A program made the position numbers and the translations under genes. From NCBI GenBank assembly GCA_011317545.1, contig WUJK01000019.1:1-64000 (forward strand): a stretch of 64,000 nt of DNA, read 5' to 3'. The notes under the pieces were generated by a model that did no database searches, was not told the DNA's origin, and saw only the letters and a program-made list of their open reading frames with translations. Of this stretch, positions 11,088-21,877 are shown piece after piece. How positions within the stretch are numbered: the first letter of the stretch is position 1; the number at the start of each line of letters is the position of its first letter. The stretch is from Coniella vitis (taxonomy: Eukaryota; Ascomycota; Sordariomycetes; Diaporthales; Schizoparmaceae).

Positions 11088-11360
11088 GGGAGGGGTGCGG
11101 ATTAGGCCGGGAGATATCCTTCCCGATACTTCTCTCGTATACGCCTGCTTTTATTAAGGGTGCGTACGGCTTTGCTAATAATTCACTAATATCTAACCTG
11201 TTTGTATATAGGCAAATACGGTCGCGGGATAGCCTTATAGGAGGCCCTACCTACGGACGCGACGTAGGGCGGCTCGCTGCCGCCTAAGGGATTAGTGCCT
11301 GGGTTAGATACTAGTTCTATTACGGATTCGATTTACTCCCCTATATAGTAGAAGAGGCAC
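11088..11360. other. weakly mutated segment at the LINE 5-prime side
   Basis: CA and TG dinucleotides reappear here (for example in GGGTGCGG, CCTGTTTGTATA, GGCAAATACGG and TAGTGCCTGGG), unlike the flanks. No gene is apparent. It may be unique sequence less exposed to RIP, or the 5-prime untranslated region of the adjacent LINE if that part was present in fewer copies. Confidence 0.6.
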
Positions 11361-11539
11361 TACGGCGCCGCGCTATAGTTATAGGAGGATACTACTACTC
11401 GTTAAGATAACCCCCTCGCCCCTAGTATAGTTAGGACCCTCCTCGTAGGTATACGCTATATATTTATAGCTCGGGAGATAGTCCTACTAGCGGTAGATAA
11501 GACCCTAAGGAGACTAGTTAATACCTTTAAAGGCCCTTT

Positions 11540-13020
11540 ATAGAGCGAGGAGCGTCTTTATACGGAAAGGGTATACTCCTAACTCCTAGCTATAGCTAGG
11601 CGTAAGCTTAAAAATTTTTTATCGAACCCGGCTATTAGCCGGCCTACTCCGATATACCCGACTCCTCCCGTTACTATTATACGGGTAATACTCTACCCCT
11701 AGTAGCTACCTTTACCCGCTTAATACCCCTAATAGGGTCGGAGCTAGGCTATCGTTATAGGCGCGGCCGTTAGGCTCCCGGCGGAGCCGGCTTATTATAT
11801 TTAAAAATCTAGCCCCTAATATAGCCGGTAGCGGGGATAGGATATAAGGATACTCCTTAGGGCTGCCCCTTATAATACGCTTACGGGCTCGCCCCTTTAG
11901 GGATTTAAGCTAGGTATTTATACTCGGCTTTAGATCCCTATAACTAATATAGCGGTAGTTACTAAAACCCCTACCGGCTAGGCTTTACGCCTTACTAATA
12001 AGGAGGTTCGGGATAGGCTTCTCGTTAACCCTATAAAGGGTAAGCTATTAGAGCTAATATAGGTATCCTCGGCGATTATACTATAGACCTGGGTTACCTA
12101 TACGGCGACCGGGGTTCTAAGGGAGCTCTATAACCCCTTTACCTATTAGAGGGTTTCTCCTAAGGAGTATATCCGAGAGGAGGCTATAGTATAAACGGGT
12201 ATCGAGCCTATTTCCTATAGGCTTTCTACGAACGGATATAACCTTACTACGGGTATTACTACCTAGCTAATATCCTTTCTATATAAAGTATATCCCTTCT
12301 AGGTCTTTAACCTACCCTATATCCGGCTAGTATAGAAAACGGAGAGGCTCTCTTTTTATACGGATAGCTATCTTAACTATTATTTAACTAAGCGTTATAT
12401 AAGGAGTAAGCGGTGCCCTACCTATTCTAACGCCTAGTATACTTAGGAAGGGGAGGTTTATACGCTTCCCCCTAGGTATACTAATTACTATAGGCCTATC
12501 CGCTCTAGCTACCTTAGATATACTACCGCCCCTATAATAGTCGATAGATAACTCCGTTACCCGTCTATCTCTAAGCTTAAGAGGATTAGGAATACGGGTA
12601 AGGCCCGCTATAACGATATAAATACGGCTATAAATACTATTAGTAGCTAGTAGGAGCCTTAACCCCCTACTAAGCTTATAGAATAGCCGTCTATCGAAGG
12701 CCCCTCCCGGAAGCGGCCTTATAGTAATATCCGTAACTATATACCGCCGACCGGCTTATAATAGCGCCTATAGCTCGACCCGGCTAGTATACCGCCTCCG
12801 GAGGGTCCTAGCCCCGCTATAGAGAGAAAGCCTATACCCCCGGCGGATATAGTTAAGGATAACGATAACTCGGTTATAATCCTTAGCTCCTAGGGGGGCT
12901 TAAATATTACTACTCCCCCTATATATAAGTAGGATATACCCTTCCGATAGCCGGGGGGCTTTTCTTACGATCGCCTAGGCGAATATAGGGAAGAAATAGT
13001 CTACCTATATTATACTACTA
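11540..13020 (+). pseudogene. LINE ORF1 (gag-like nucleic-acid-binding protein)
   Basis: The frame is in a different phase from ORF2 (codon AAA at 11,964 as a landmark). The N-terminal third is basic and Pro-rich. The centre contains L-R-L-T-N-K-E-V-R-D-R-L-L, a helical segment usual in Tad ORF1 proteins. Near 12,410-12,520 a stretch with former Cys and His (C-P-T-Y-S-N-A, then G-I-L-T-N-Y-Y-R-P-I-R-S-S-Y-L-R-Y) looks like the mutated CCHC zinc knuckles of this family, with Tyr in place of Cys and His. The C-terminal part is Pro/Ser-rich. Many Gln codons have become stops. Its role in a live element would be to coat the element RNA. It ends close to or overlapping the start of ORF2. Confidence 0.7.
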
Positions 13021-16000
13021 GTACTCTATACTAAGCAGGGGGTAGACGTTATATAGGTCTAGGAGCTATATACGATATATAATACGAGAACTTAGAGGTA
13101 CCCTACCTATAAGCTTTTCTCGCTAGTAGATAACTAGGGAGGGGACCCGATAGCCTATTATAAGGAGAGGTAGTAGGAGTTACTCGGTAATAGGCCCCGG
13201 GTCCTAATATATATACGATAGGGTCGTAGGCTATATATAAAGCAGCAATAGCCCCTTACTATAAGGGACGGATTCTAGCTAAAGGTATTAGGGGTCCTTT
13301 TAGTTAACGTTTACCGGGCGCTAGGGGAGGATATAATGCTCGATTATATACTAAATAGTCTACCTATACGGAGATAGGTAGTTAGGGGTAACTTTAATAT
13401 AGTTTATACCCCTTATAAGCCGGGTAAGCCTAATAAGAGGGGTAGCGACCGGGTTAAAGATTAGATACTATTTAGGGATATATTCTTTACGGATACCCCG
13501 GGCGTCCCTATATATATCTAGGGGGGGGTCCTTAACCTAGTCTTCTCTAATATTCTAAATATAGCTATAGAGGTTACTCCTAACCTATATACTAGCTCTA
13601 ACTATAAGACCCTTATTACGATTATCGGTAGTAATCCTCCGCTCCCCTAGGAATAGCCGGTATAGCTACGGGTAGACCTACGGTCCCTCCCGGCCTTTAA
13701 GGGCCTTTTAGAAATAGGGCTAATAGATATACCGCCCCTCTTATAAGCGGAGAGCCCGGCTTCTCTAAACGATTAGATAGCCTATCTAGATTACCTCTAG
13801 GGAAGGGCCCTAAAGGCGGTAGGGTAGTAGCTATAACCCTATTCTTAAGCCCCTTAGTAGGATAATAGGGTAAAGGAGGTATACCGGGCGTATATTAGGG
13901 CCCGATATAGTTACCGGACTTATTCGAAGGAGTTCTAGGTAGTTAGGAATACCTTCGAGGGGGCTATTCGAGTATATTAGCGAGCCTTCTAGTAGGGTAG
14001 GATCGATATAGTAGCTTCGGATATAGATATCTTCGGGATAGCGGGGTAGTATAAGTTAGCTATACTACTACGGGCTCCCCTGCTATATATAGGGGATAAT
14101 ATATTATATAAGGACCCTATTAAGAAAGCGAGCTTACTATAGGATAAGATTCTATAGAGGTTCTCTAGGGATAATAACCTAGTTAAGGACCCGCTCGAGG
14201 GCTAGGACGTTTCTAAGGCCTGTTTCTAATAGGGTTATATAGCTACGCTTAAGGAGGTAGAGGAGTATACTATCCGAATTAAGTCTACCTCTCCCGGGGT
14301 AAATAGCGCTTCGGTATCCCTGCTAAAGGAGTACTAGGATAATATTAGCCCCCTCCTAGTTCGGCTCTATAACTATTACCTTACTATAGGTTACTTCCCT
14401 CTACCTTAGCGCCGCGCTAAGGTATCGATATACCCTAAGCAGGGTAAAAGGGATATAGGTAGCCTTAGGTTATATAGGCCTATTACTCTCCTTTCTACCT
14501 TTTCTAAGGGACTTAAGAGGCTAATCGTATATAGGCTCTCCTAGATCCTGCTTACTAAAGGGGTCCTTAACCTATAATACTACGGGGCGCTATTAAAACG
14601 CTCCGTAATAGACCTTATAGTAGTACTTATATATAACATCGAGCTAATACTCTCCCGAGGGCAGGTTATTATAGCGGTAACTAGGAATATATAAGGGGCG
14701 TTTAATACCGTCCTCCCTAATAGATTAATCGTACGAATATAAGCCCTTAGTTTCCTACTCCTATTATTAAGTCTAATAGCCTCCTTCCTAGTAGTACGGC
14801 TAGTACGGGTCCGCCTAGATAGGTCGACGACGGGTTTCTCCTCGGTAAGATATAGCATACCCTAGGGCTCGCCTCTCTCGCCGGTGCTATATATAATCTA
14901 CCTCTCTAAACTTATTCTATAGGGTAATAATAGGTATTTCTACTATACGGACGATATTCTCTTCCTTCGTATATCTAATAGCGCGGAGAAAAATATAGTA
15001 CTACTGGAAACGGATATAGCGAGCGTTAACGACTAGGCTTCGAGGAATATAGTATAGTTTATAGCGGAGAAGACGGAAGTTTTCTACTTCTTAAGGCGTA
15101 AGGAGGCGGTATAGCTGGCTATTACGGTAGGCGGTAGGCGTATAAAGCCTATTACCGGTATACCCTCTTATTCTAAGGTAGCTAGCTTCCGCTAGCTAGG
15201 ATTTTAGTTTAATAGGTATCTTACGGGCAGGAGGTATATTAAGGAGAGGGTTTGTAAGATAGCGAAGGTTATAGCCTACCTTAGGAGCCTTAGGAAGGTA
15301 TAATATAGCCCCCCTATAGCGTCCCTCCGTAAGGCAGTTATAATAATACTTATCCCGATGCTTATATACGCGGCGGACGCCTAGTTTCGACTGGGCTATA
15401 CGCCCGTAGTATAGCTTAAGAAGGCGGATTAACTACTAGTAAAGGGCGCTAAAGGGGTATTACCGGCGTAGAAGATAGTATATATAGTAGTAACCCTCCG
15501 TAAAGCAGGCCTCCTTATAGCTAGGCTCGTACTAGGAGCGGCGGTATACCGGGCCGGCCTACGGTATACTCTACTAAATATAGAATACCCCCTCTATAAA
15601 CGGATATACGCTCCTATAGGATATAACCTTAGGGTATTTAATATACGCCTTACGGACGCTATATATAGCTTTCCTATTATACCTAAGCCGGCCTTACTAG
15701 CCCCCCGGTATCCTAACCGTACTACGCTAGACCCTAATATCGGCTGCCCTAAGGAGGAAGTAGCTATATACTATAATACGTAGTATATAACCCTGCTACC
15801 GGACGTTATAATAGTATATACGGACGGCTCTAAGGTTTAAGAGGGATTTAAGCGTAGGGTAGGCTATAGGTATATTATAATAAGGGATAAGTTACTCGTT
15901 ACTATTATTACTAAGGTATTCTATAAGTACTTATACGTTTTCGACGCTAAGGTAGTTAGGGCGCTTACGGGATTACGATTAACGCTAGAAACGGCACTTT

Positions 16001-16640
16001 CAGCAGTATTTATCTATATAGATAGTACCTCGGTTATCTAGGGACTACGGGGTAATACGCTTATTACCTCGTAATAGGCCTTCCGAAGTTTTTAGGCCCT
16101 TTATAAGTAATACCTTACGGAGGGACGGTTAGTAATTATCCTCTAGAGCCCTAGTTATATAGGTATAGCTAGGAACGAGCTTATAAATACCCTTATAAAG
16201 AGGGGCACGATATTCTCCCCAGTAGGGCGGGTAGTAAGCCCTACTGCCTCGGGTATATAGACCTTATATAGAGAGGGGATTAGGAGCTCTAAAAAGGCGT
16301 AATAGATACGTTAATAGTTAGTCTTATCCGGCTAGTATAGCGCTTAGGGGCTTAGCTTTCGTACTATAGTATAGCCGGCCCTTTCGCTAAGCCGCTAGTA
16401 GCTAGCTCTCTTTATAGCTATAAGGACCGGTTATAGCGATTTTAAAGTATATTATTATCGGTTTAGCCGGCTAGGGATAAGCCGCTATTATAAAACGGGC
16501 TATTCTAGTAAGCTTTCGCCTCGGTACTAGGTATATTATACGGTAGCTAGGCGGAGGTAGCGGGACTAGCCGGAGGGCTTAGCCGGGCCCCCTAATACCC
16601 CTTTCCGCGAAATATACTTATAGAGGGTATTTATAAACTA
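12997..16640 (+). pseudogene. LINE ORF2: endonuclease, reverse transcriptase, RNase H
   Basis: One phase is kept from the endonuclease to the C-terminus (landmarks at 13,387, 14,941, 15,817 and 16,429 differ by multiples of three). Endonuclease: V-Q-E-L near 13,047, then G-N-F-N at 13,387 and S-N-Y-K near 13,597, where the family has GDFN and SDHK. Reverse transcriptase: Y-R-P-I-T-L-L at about 14,478, G-A-F-N-T-V near 14,697, G-S-P-L-S-P-V-L near 14,867 and Y-Y-T-D-D-I-L-F-L at 14,941 (usually YADD). RNase H: V-Y-T-D-G-S-K at 15,814, D-A-K-V-V-R-A-L near 15,943 (Glu to Lys), I-D-S-T-S near 16,020 and G-I-A-R-N-E-L near 16,163. The C-terminal A-R-T-G-Y-S-D-F segment at 16,420 matches the usual ARTGHGDF of fungal Tad proteins. 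Every altered catalytic residue is a TG-to-TA change, so the enzyme is dead. Confidence 0.93.
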
Positions 16641-16999
16641 CTAAGTATAGTCTACCTTCTTAGAAGTAGTTTATAAGGATTCTCTATAAGTAATACCCTT
16701 ATTATTATATATACGGTAGGTATAATACGGTCTGCTACTCGATAAGAAAGTAGGTCTAATTAGGATCTTATACTACTAGCTATTAGGGTAGTTTATAGCC
16801 GTACTATAGGCTATCTAGGGCTAAAGTACGATAAACTATATACGGTCGATTACCTAGTATATAGCGTTACTAAGGGCGTATAGCGCGGTATAGTAGTCGG
16901 CGGGAGTACCTAGGGTAGGGGTAACTAGGCCGGGAAGCAATTATAATAGGCTTATAGCGTTAGGGGCGTACTCCTGCTTATAGGTAGTATTAGCGGTAG

Positions 17000-18575
17000 T
17001 AATAATAATATTAGCTATAATAGCCTAGCGCTAATACTACTAGGGCTAGTGCTATAGCTAGTACTACTATTACTAATAGTAGCGGGGCAGGATATAGCGG
17101 GGGCGCTTTTAGGGCTATCTAACCGGCTCTACCTCCTCCTCCGACTTACTAGATAACTCGGCGAGGCCCTCTACTAATACCTTATCGTAAGCCTCCTTAG
17201 CTATACGAATAGTAGTATAATAGGGGGCACTATCCTTACCCTCCTATAGGGCATTATATAGCTAGCGGCTAACGGTTATTAAGTAGTTAGCTAAAGGGGT
17301 ATAGCCCTTATACTAATAGCGCTAATAGCGGGTATTACCCTCGATATCCTAATAATCGCTAAGCGATTTACCGGTAATTACCGAGACTAAATACTACTCG
17401 TAAGGTATATCGCGCTAGGTTACGATATAACGGCTACTAGGAGTAGCTTCGCTAGCCTTCTATATCTTCTTACGTTTAATAGGGGTAATAGGAGTAGTAG
17501 CCTTACCCTTATTCCTAGTAGTATTAGTCTTCTTCTTACTAGTCTTAGCCTTAAGCTAAGTACTAATAATAATAGGGGCGTTAGTAGTATATATAGTACG
17601 AGGAGGATTAGCCTTAATAGGAGCTGCTATCTTAATAGCCCTAGCCCTAGTATTACTACTGCTAATAATAGCGGCAGAACGTTACTTCTTAGCAATAGGA
17701 GTACTAGTAGGAGCAGCGGTAGGCGTAGGACGTTTATTACTAGTATTACCGGTAGTAATAGTATAAGCAATACCGATATCGTTATTATTACTACTACTAC
17801 TACTACTACTGCTATTATCTATATAAGTACGATCAGCGTTACTACGGGTAATATAGTTACTATCGTTATTAGCCTTATCCTAGCAGGCCTCCTTATCGTC
17901 CTCCTTAGCGTTATTATTACTAGTATATATATTAGAGGCAGGCTCCTCGTCGCTAAAGGTATCTTCGGCCTATTCCTAGCTATCTTAGAGCAAGTCCACC
18001 TCGTCTTCGCTACTAGCACTATCCTCGGTACCCTCGGCGTTACCCTTACCTTCGTCCTTAAGCTCGAGGGTACTATCGAGGGCCCTCTATAGGAGGTCTT
18101 TACCGCCCTTATCCTCGTTATAAACGTGGTTATTACTATTAAGCGCGTTAGTAGTTAGCTTAGTAGCGCTATATAGGAGTACGCCGTATATTACGGGGGC
18201 GGTACCCCTCTTAATAGCGGTAGCCTCTATTAGAAAATATACCTATTAGTAATAGTTAATTAGTAGTATTAGAACTTAGCTTTAGCATAGTATACTACGC
18301 TTACTATACTATTTATATAGGTATCTAGTAGGAAGGTTATACTACTTTATAATAGCGCTAGGTACGGTATTTGTTTATAAGGAGCTTAGGCTAGTTTATA
18401 TAGATTAATAGGAGTATTATACGCTTCTTAGCTATACGGGTATTAGTAGTATTTACGGTACGGCGCGCTTTAGTATACTTAGCTTTATAATAAGTTAAAA
18501 CGTTAGTAGATTGCTATAGCTCCTAATATTCGATTAGGGAAGGTAGATATACTTACTTCCTTTCTTAGGAGGCAT
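17000..18575 (-). pseudogene. acidic Ser/Asn-rich hypothetical protein with surviving ATG
   Basis: Starts at an ATG (18,573-18,575) giving M-P-P-K-K-G, then a possible intron. The main frame is clear from about 18,420 to 17,120: a mixed N-terminal part, an acidic middle (E-G-T-E-D-S-A-S-S-E-D-E-V-D near 18,020), an S7 tract with flanking Asn near 17,810, a Lys/Thr-rich basic segment (K-T-S-K-K-K-T-N-T-T-R-N-K near 17,530), and a C-terminal segment with L-A-N-Y-L-I-T-V-S-R. One frameshift or a second intron is needed near 18,425. Stops are TAA/TAG. The family is unknown. A separate minus-strand frame at 17,819-18,019 is only a shadow. The gene points toward the LINE 3-prime end; it may be a host gene or a passenger. 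Confidence 0.55.
18483..18556 (-). other. candidate spliceosomal intron, 74 nt
   Basis: On the minus strand GTAAGT follows the first six codons (MPPKKG), a TACTAAC branch-like heptamer lies at 18,502-18,508, and an AG acceptor at 18,483-18,484 follows a T/A-rich stretch. The length is typical of filamentous fungi. Splicing joins MPPKKG to T-K-Y-T-K-A-R-R-T-V-N-T. The branch heptamer could also be a RIP product, so the call is tentative. Confidence 0.4.
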
Positions 18576-19371
18576 TATAGCAGTAGTAATAATAGCTGCT
18601 ATACTTTGGAATATAGAAGGGAGTATAGTACGGCGGCGGCGATAGCTAGTAATACTACTATACTACTATATTATAGATTAAGAAAGGAGGGGGGAGAAGG
18701 GAGGAGGAGGAGGGTATTTAGACGAGCTATAGTAGGAATAGGAGAAATATAGCAGAGGGCGCTATACCCCTGCTATTAATAATAATAGGGGTATAATTAG
18801 CTATAATAGCTATTATCTATAACTATAGATAAAGGGCTAGCTATTATTAGCAGAAGGACGTATACTTTTACGGACTAATAATAATAGACGCCTTAAGGCA
18901 CGTCTCTAGCGTATCTTAAGCTACTACTCTATACTACTATAAGGACGCCTACGCTATATTAGCAGCTTAATAACTAGCTAGCTCTCTAGCGTAGCGCCCT
19001 TAGGATACTATACTAGTAAGGTTATTACCAGCATAGTCGACGTATAGTACGTATATAGTACGGCTTCGGAACTAGTCTCGGCCGGCATCTGACGTCTAGT
19101 AACTATACGGTAATATACTAACCTAATAAAAACGTAGCTCTATACGGGCTATACTAATAGTATTATATAACTCTACTCTAAGACTAATCCCTGGAGCATT
19201 TAGCCTCTAGGACGTAGCTAATACGCTATAAAGCAGCCTTCGGGCTGGGGTTATACTACGAATATATATACTGGGTGGATATAGATACGCTCTTTAGCAG
19301 TACGATAGGCAGTATACGCCGAGATACCCCTTAGGAGGTATGCTAGCGTAACTGGTCCGGCGTTAATTTAA
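18560..19371. other. weakly mutated segment
   Basis: CA and TG are frequent here (for example GCATCTGACGTC, CTGGAGCATTTAGCC and ACTGGGTGGATATAG), in strong contrast to both sides. It holds the 5-prime end and presumed promoter region of the minus-strand gene. No other frame is convincing. It ends at the (AAAT)n tract. Confidence 0.65.
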
Positions 19372-19372
19372 T

Positions 19373-19398
19373 TAAATAAATAAATAAATAAATAAATT
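19373..19398. repeat. (AAAT)n microsatellite
   Basis: About six units of AAAT/TAAA, flanked by a return to strong CA/TG depletion. It could be a simple repeat or the 3-prime tail of a non-LTR element. Confidence 0.85.
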
Positions 19399-19399
19399 A

Positions 19400-20660
19400 G
19401 GCCGGGAGAAAGTCTCGGTACTTTATACGGATAAGCGTTAGATATAAGCTTATTAGGTTATAATAGGAGATAATAATCCGGCCGCTTAAGAAGCTTACCG
19501 CTAAATAATATAGCGCTTAATAGTTAATAAGCAGAAGATCGTATATATTTCCGGTATTATTCTAGAGTACCGCTTTTATTATTAATAGCTCTATATCCTC
19601 GGGTAGGTATACCGTTTCCTCGAACTACCGTTAATATACGGGGAAGCTATACTAATAGCGGATAATATATTCCTCGGCCTATAGAATATAGAGAGAAGCG
19701 AGGCCGATTAGGGGAATAAAGGCGGCTAACGAATACCGGAGGGAAATATTATCGGGATTAATAGAGGGAAAGCGCGGCTATTTAGAAGGGGGCGGCTATT
19801 TATACGCCGGGTCCGGTATATAAATAGGAGAACCTAAGGGTAAACGCCGGCGCTTCGCCGATAAGGCCGGGGTAAGATTATCCTTAAATAGATTAGCTAT
19901 ATAGGTAGACTATAGAAAAAGAGGAGGGTATAAGGTATAAATATAGGGTATAAGGAGGAAGGAAAAAGGGTATATAATATAAAGAGAGGAAGGAAGGGAA
20001 AGGTTAGGTTAAGCGGTTTATTTAAGCTTATAAAGGGATATAGGGAAGGGGAAGCCGAATCGAAGGGCGGAAAGAGGGTTAAAAGGGATAAAGAGTATAA
20101 AGGAGCGAGAGAGGAGAAGGTAAGAGAAAGGAGGTATAAAGAGGGTAGGAGCGGCTTTATTACCTAGGCTCGAAAGGGAAAGGATTCGGAATATAAAGAG
20201 AGAATAATAGTATTTTAGTAAGAACCCTTAAAGGAAACGAATAAACCCGTTACCCTTCTCCGAAAAGGGTATCCGATAAAAAAAAGAAGGATACGAATAA
20301 AGAAGAGAGAGGAAGAGATAGACGAGACCGAGTAAAAGCGATTAGTATATAATATAATAAGGAGCGAGACGGAAGGGGCTTATCGGAAAAGAGTAGATTA
20401 TATCCTCGGTATAAAAAGGGGTAGGGATAGAGTTAATTATAGCGTTTCGCTCTTTCGGAAGAGGAGCCCGTTTAATAGAAGATCGAAGGGATTCGGATAT
20501 AAAAGAGTATAGAAGAGAGGAGGGTTCCGGTATTTAAAAGGAAGAGTAAGGGAAGCTAGCCCTACTTTATATCCTTCGAAGAGGGTTTATTTATAAAGGC
20601 TTATAGCTACTATTTTATAATATACTATAAAATAGTTTATAGGATTAGAATAATATAGGG
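19400..20660. other. no recognisable gene; largely purine-rich
   Basis: From about 19,910 to 20,530 the plus strand is dominated by G and A. The first 400 bp look weakly coding-like but I cannot sustain a frame. No repeat shared with other parts of the window was recognised. Confidence 0.5.
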
Positions 20661-20772
20661 TTACTAATAATATACTATTAATATCTAGCCTCTCCTTTTA
20701 GTACCGTTATATATACTTATTCTCCCTCTTTTATTTAACTACCCTTTCCTTTTCTATTTTCCTTTTCTTTTT

Positions 20773-20814
<42 letters not shown>

Positions 20815-20915
20815 CTTTTTTCCTTCTTATCCTATCGGAACGAAGTAGGATAAAAGAAAGGGAGTAGGGAAGGAGGATTAGGTAGCTAGCTATACTAATA
20901 GTATATTTAGAGAGG
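20661..20915. repeat. fold-back repeat, dispersed copy with T40 tract
   Basis: Begins with TCTAGCCTCTCCTTTTAGTA and a CCGTTA box and ends with a box containing ATACTAATAGTATATTTA. Between them a pyrimidine arm including a T40 run (20,775-20,814) faces a purine arm (AGGATAAAAGAAAGGGAG), so the unit can fold back. The same left and right boxes occur in three units at 49.5-50.3 kb. It resembles a non-autonomous inverted-repeat element; no ORF is present. Confidence 0.6.
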
Positions 20916-20925
20916 ATTCGAGCTA

Positions 20926-21870
20926 TATAACCCTAAGGAAATCGAACCTAAGGAAAAAAAGGAAGAGAAGCGTTATAAAACTCTAGATAAATCCTAGGTA
21001 AATAAACCCGGTTCGGTTTTAATTCCCTACGTTAGTATAGTATAGAGTAGAGGAACTAAGCTCTATAAGCCTAACTCCTTCCGTATTCGTATCGAACCCT
21101 ATATTTAAGAACTTATATCGGGTAAGAGAGGGAAGGTAGGGAGGAATCCGAAGTCCCGAGTACCCTAGAATCTATAGAAAGCAGTATATAGCTATAGATC
21201 TAGTATTATAACCTAATCCCTTATAATATTATATATACGGTTAGAAGGAATAATTAGATAGAGATTCTAATTATTAGTTAATCTTTTATAGGTCTATATA
21301 ATATAGCGGTACCTTTTAACGCTTATTATTATATCTAGTATACTACTTTCTATAGATCGTATAAGCGCTTAGGCGTAATCTAGCTTCTATATAGAAGTTC
21401 TTAGTAAACGAAGAGGTTTATATTACCCTAACTAGCTATTTACTTTCGCCTTCGAAACCGATAAGCTACTCTAACCTATAAACTCTTAGATTCTTATTCT
21501 AGCCCTAACTAAACTTAACCTATTATTTAATACTAACCCTAACCTTAACCCGAATAAAAGGATCTTAAAACCCCTTATATTTATAAAAAAGGGTAATTAC
21601 TTTCTTTCCCCTCTTCTTCTAAGGGTTAATTACCGGAACCCTAAGCCCGAATATAAACCCGAACCTAAGCCTAAACCCGAAAGCCTACCCTAAAATAATA
21701 CGAAAGGGTTAAAGGAAAAGTAAAAAAGAAAAAAAACGCTTAGGGATTAGCGTAATCGCCTTTACCCTATCGAGAGATAGCCGGATTAACCTTCGGCTAG
21801 AATAAGCCGAACCTATTAGCCGCCCTATAATATCTTCTCTCTATATACCCCCCCCTCCCCCCCCCCTTTA
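20926..21870. other. no recognisable gene; telomere-like hexamer stretches
   Basis: Contains degenerate six-base periodic sequence of CCCTAA/CCTAAG/CCCGAA type at about 21,525-21,560 and 21,640-21,690, and a C-rich run near 21,848-21,867 just upstream of gene D-prime. Too degenerate and internal to be a telomere. Confidence 0.5.
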
Positions 21871-21877
21871 CTAAACG

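Larger units (their letters stand above)
11360..16700 (+). mobile_element. Tad-like non-LTR retrotransposon, RIP-inactivated
   Basis: Two consecutive reading frames encode a gag-like ORF1 and an ORF2 with endonuclease, reverse transcriptase, RNase H and a C-terminal His/Cys region, in the order known for Tad1-type LINEs of filamentous fungi. There are no LTRs. Element ends are uncertain: the 5-prime limit is placed at the edge of the weakly mutated segment and the 3-prime limit after the C-terminal domain. An (AAAT)n tract at 19,373 could be a LINE-type tail, in which case the element would be about 8 kb and include the minus-strand gene at 17.0-18.6 kb; I consider this less likely. Confidence 0.85.

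Noticed and set aside
14580..14858. 92-codon minus-strand open frame
   Set aside because: It is antisense to the LINE reverse transcriptase, where the plus frame carries unmistakable motifs (GAFNTV, GSPLSPVL). Shadow only.
17819..18019. 66-codon minus-strand open frame
   Set aside because: It is another phase of the acidic Ser/Asn-rich gene. The Asp/Glu/Ser-rich frame is continuous with its neighbours on both sides, while this one is not.
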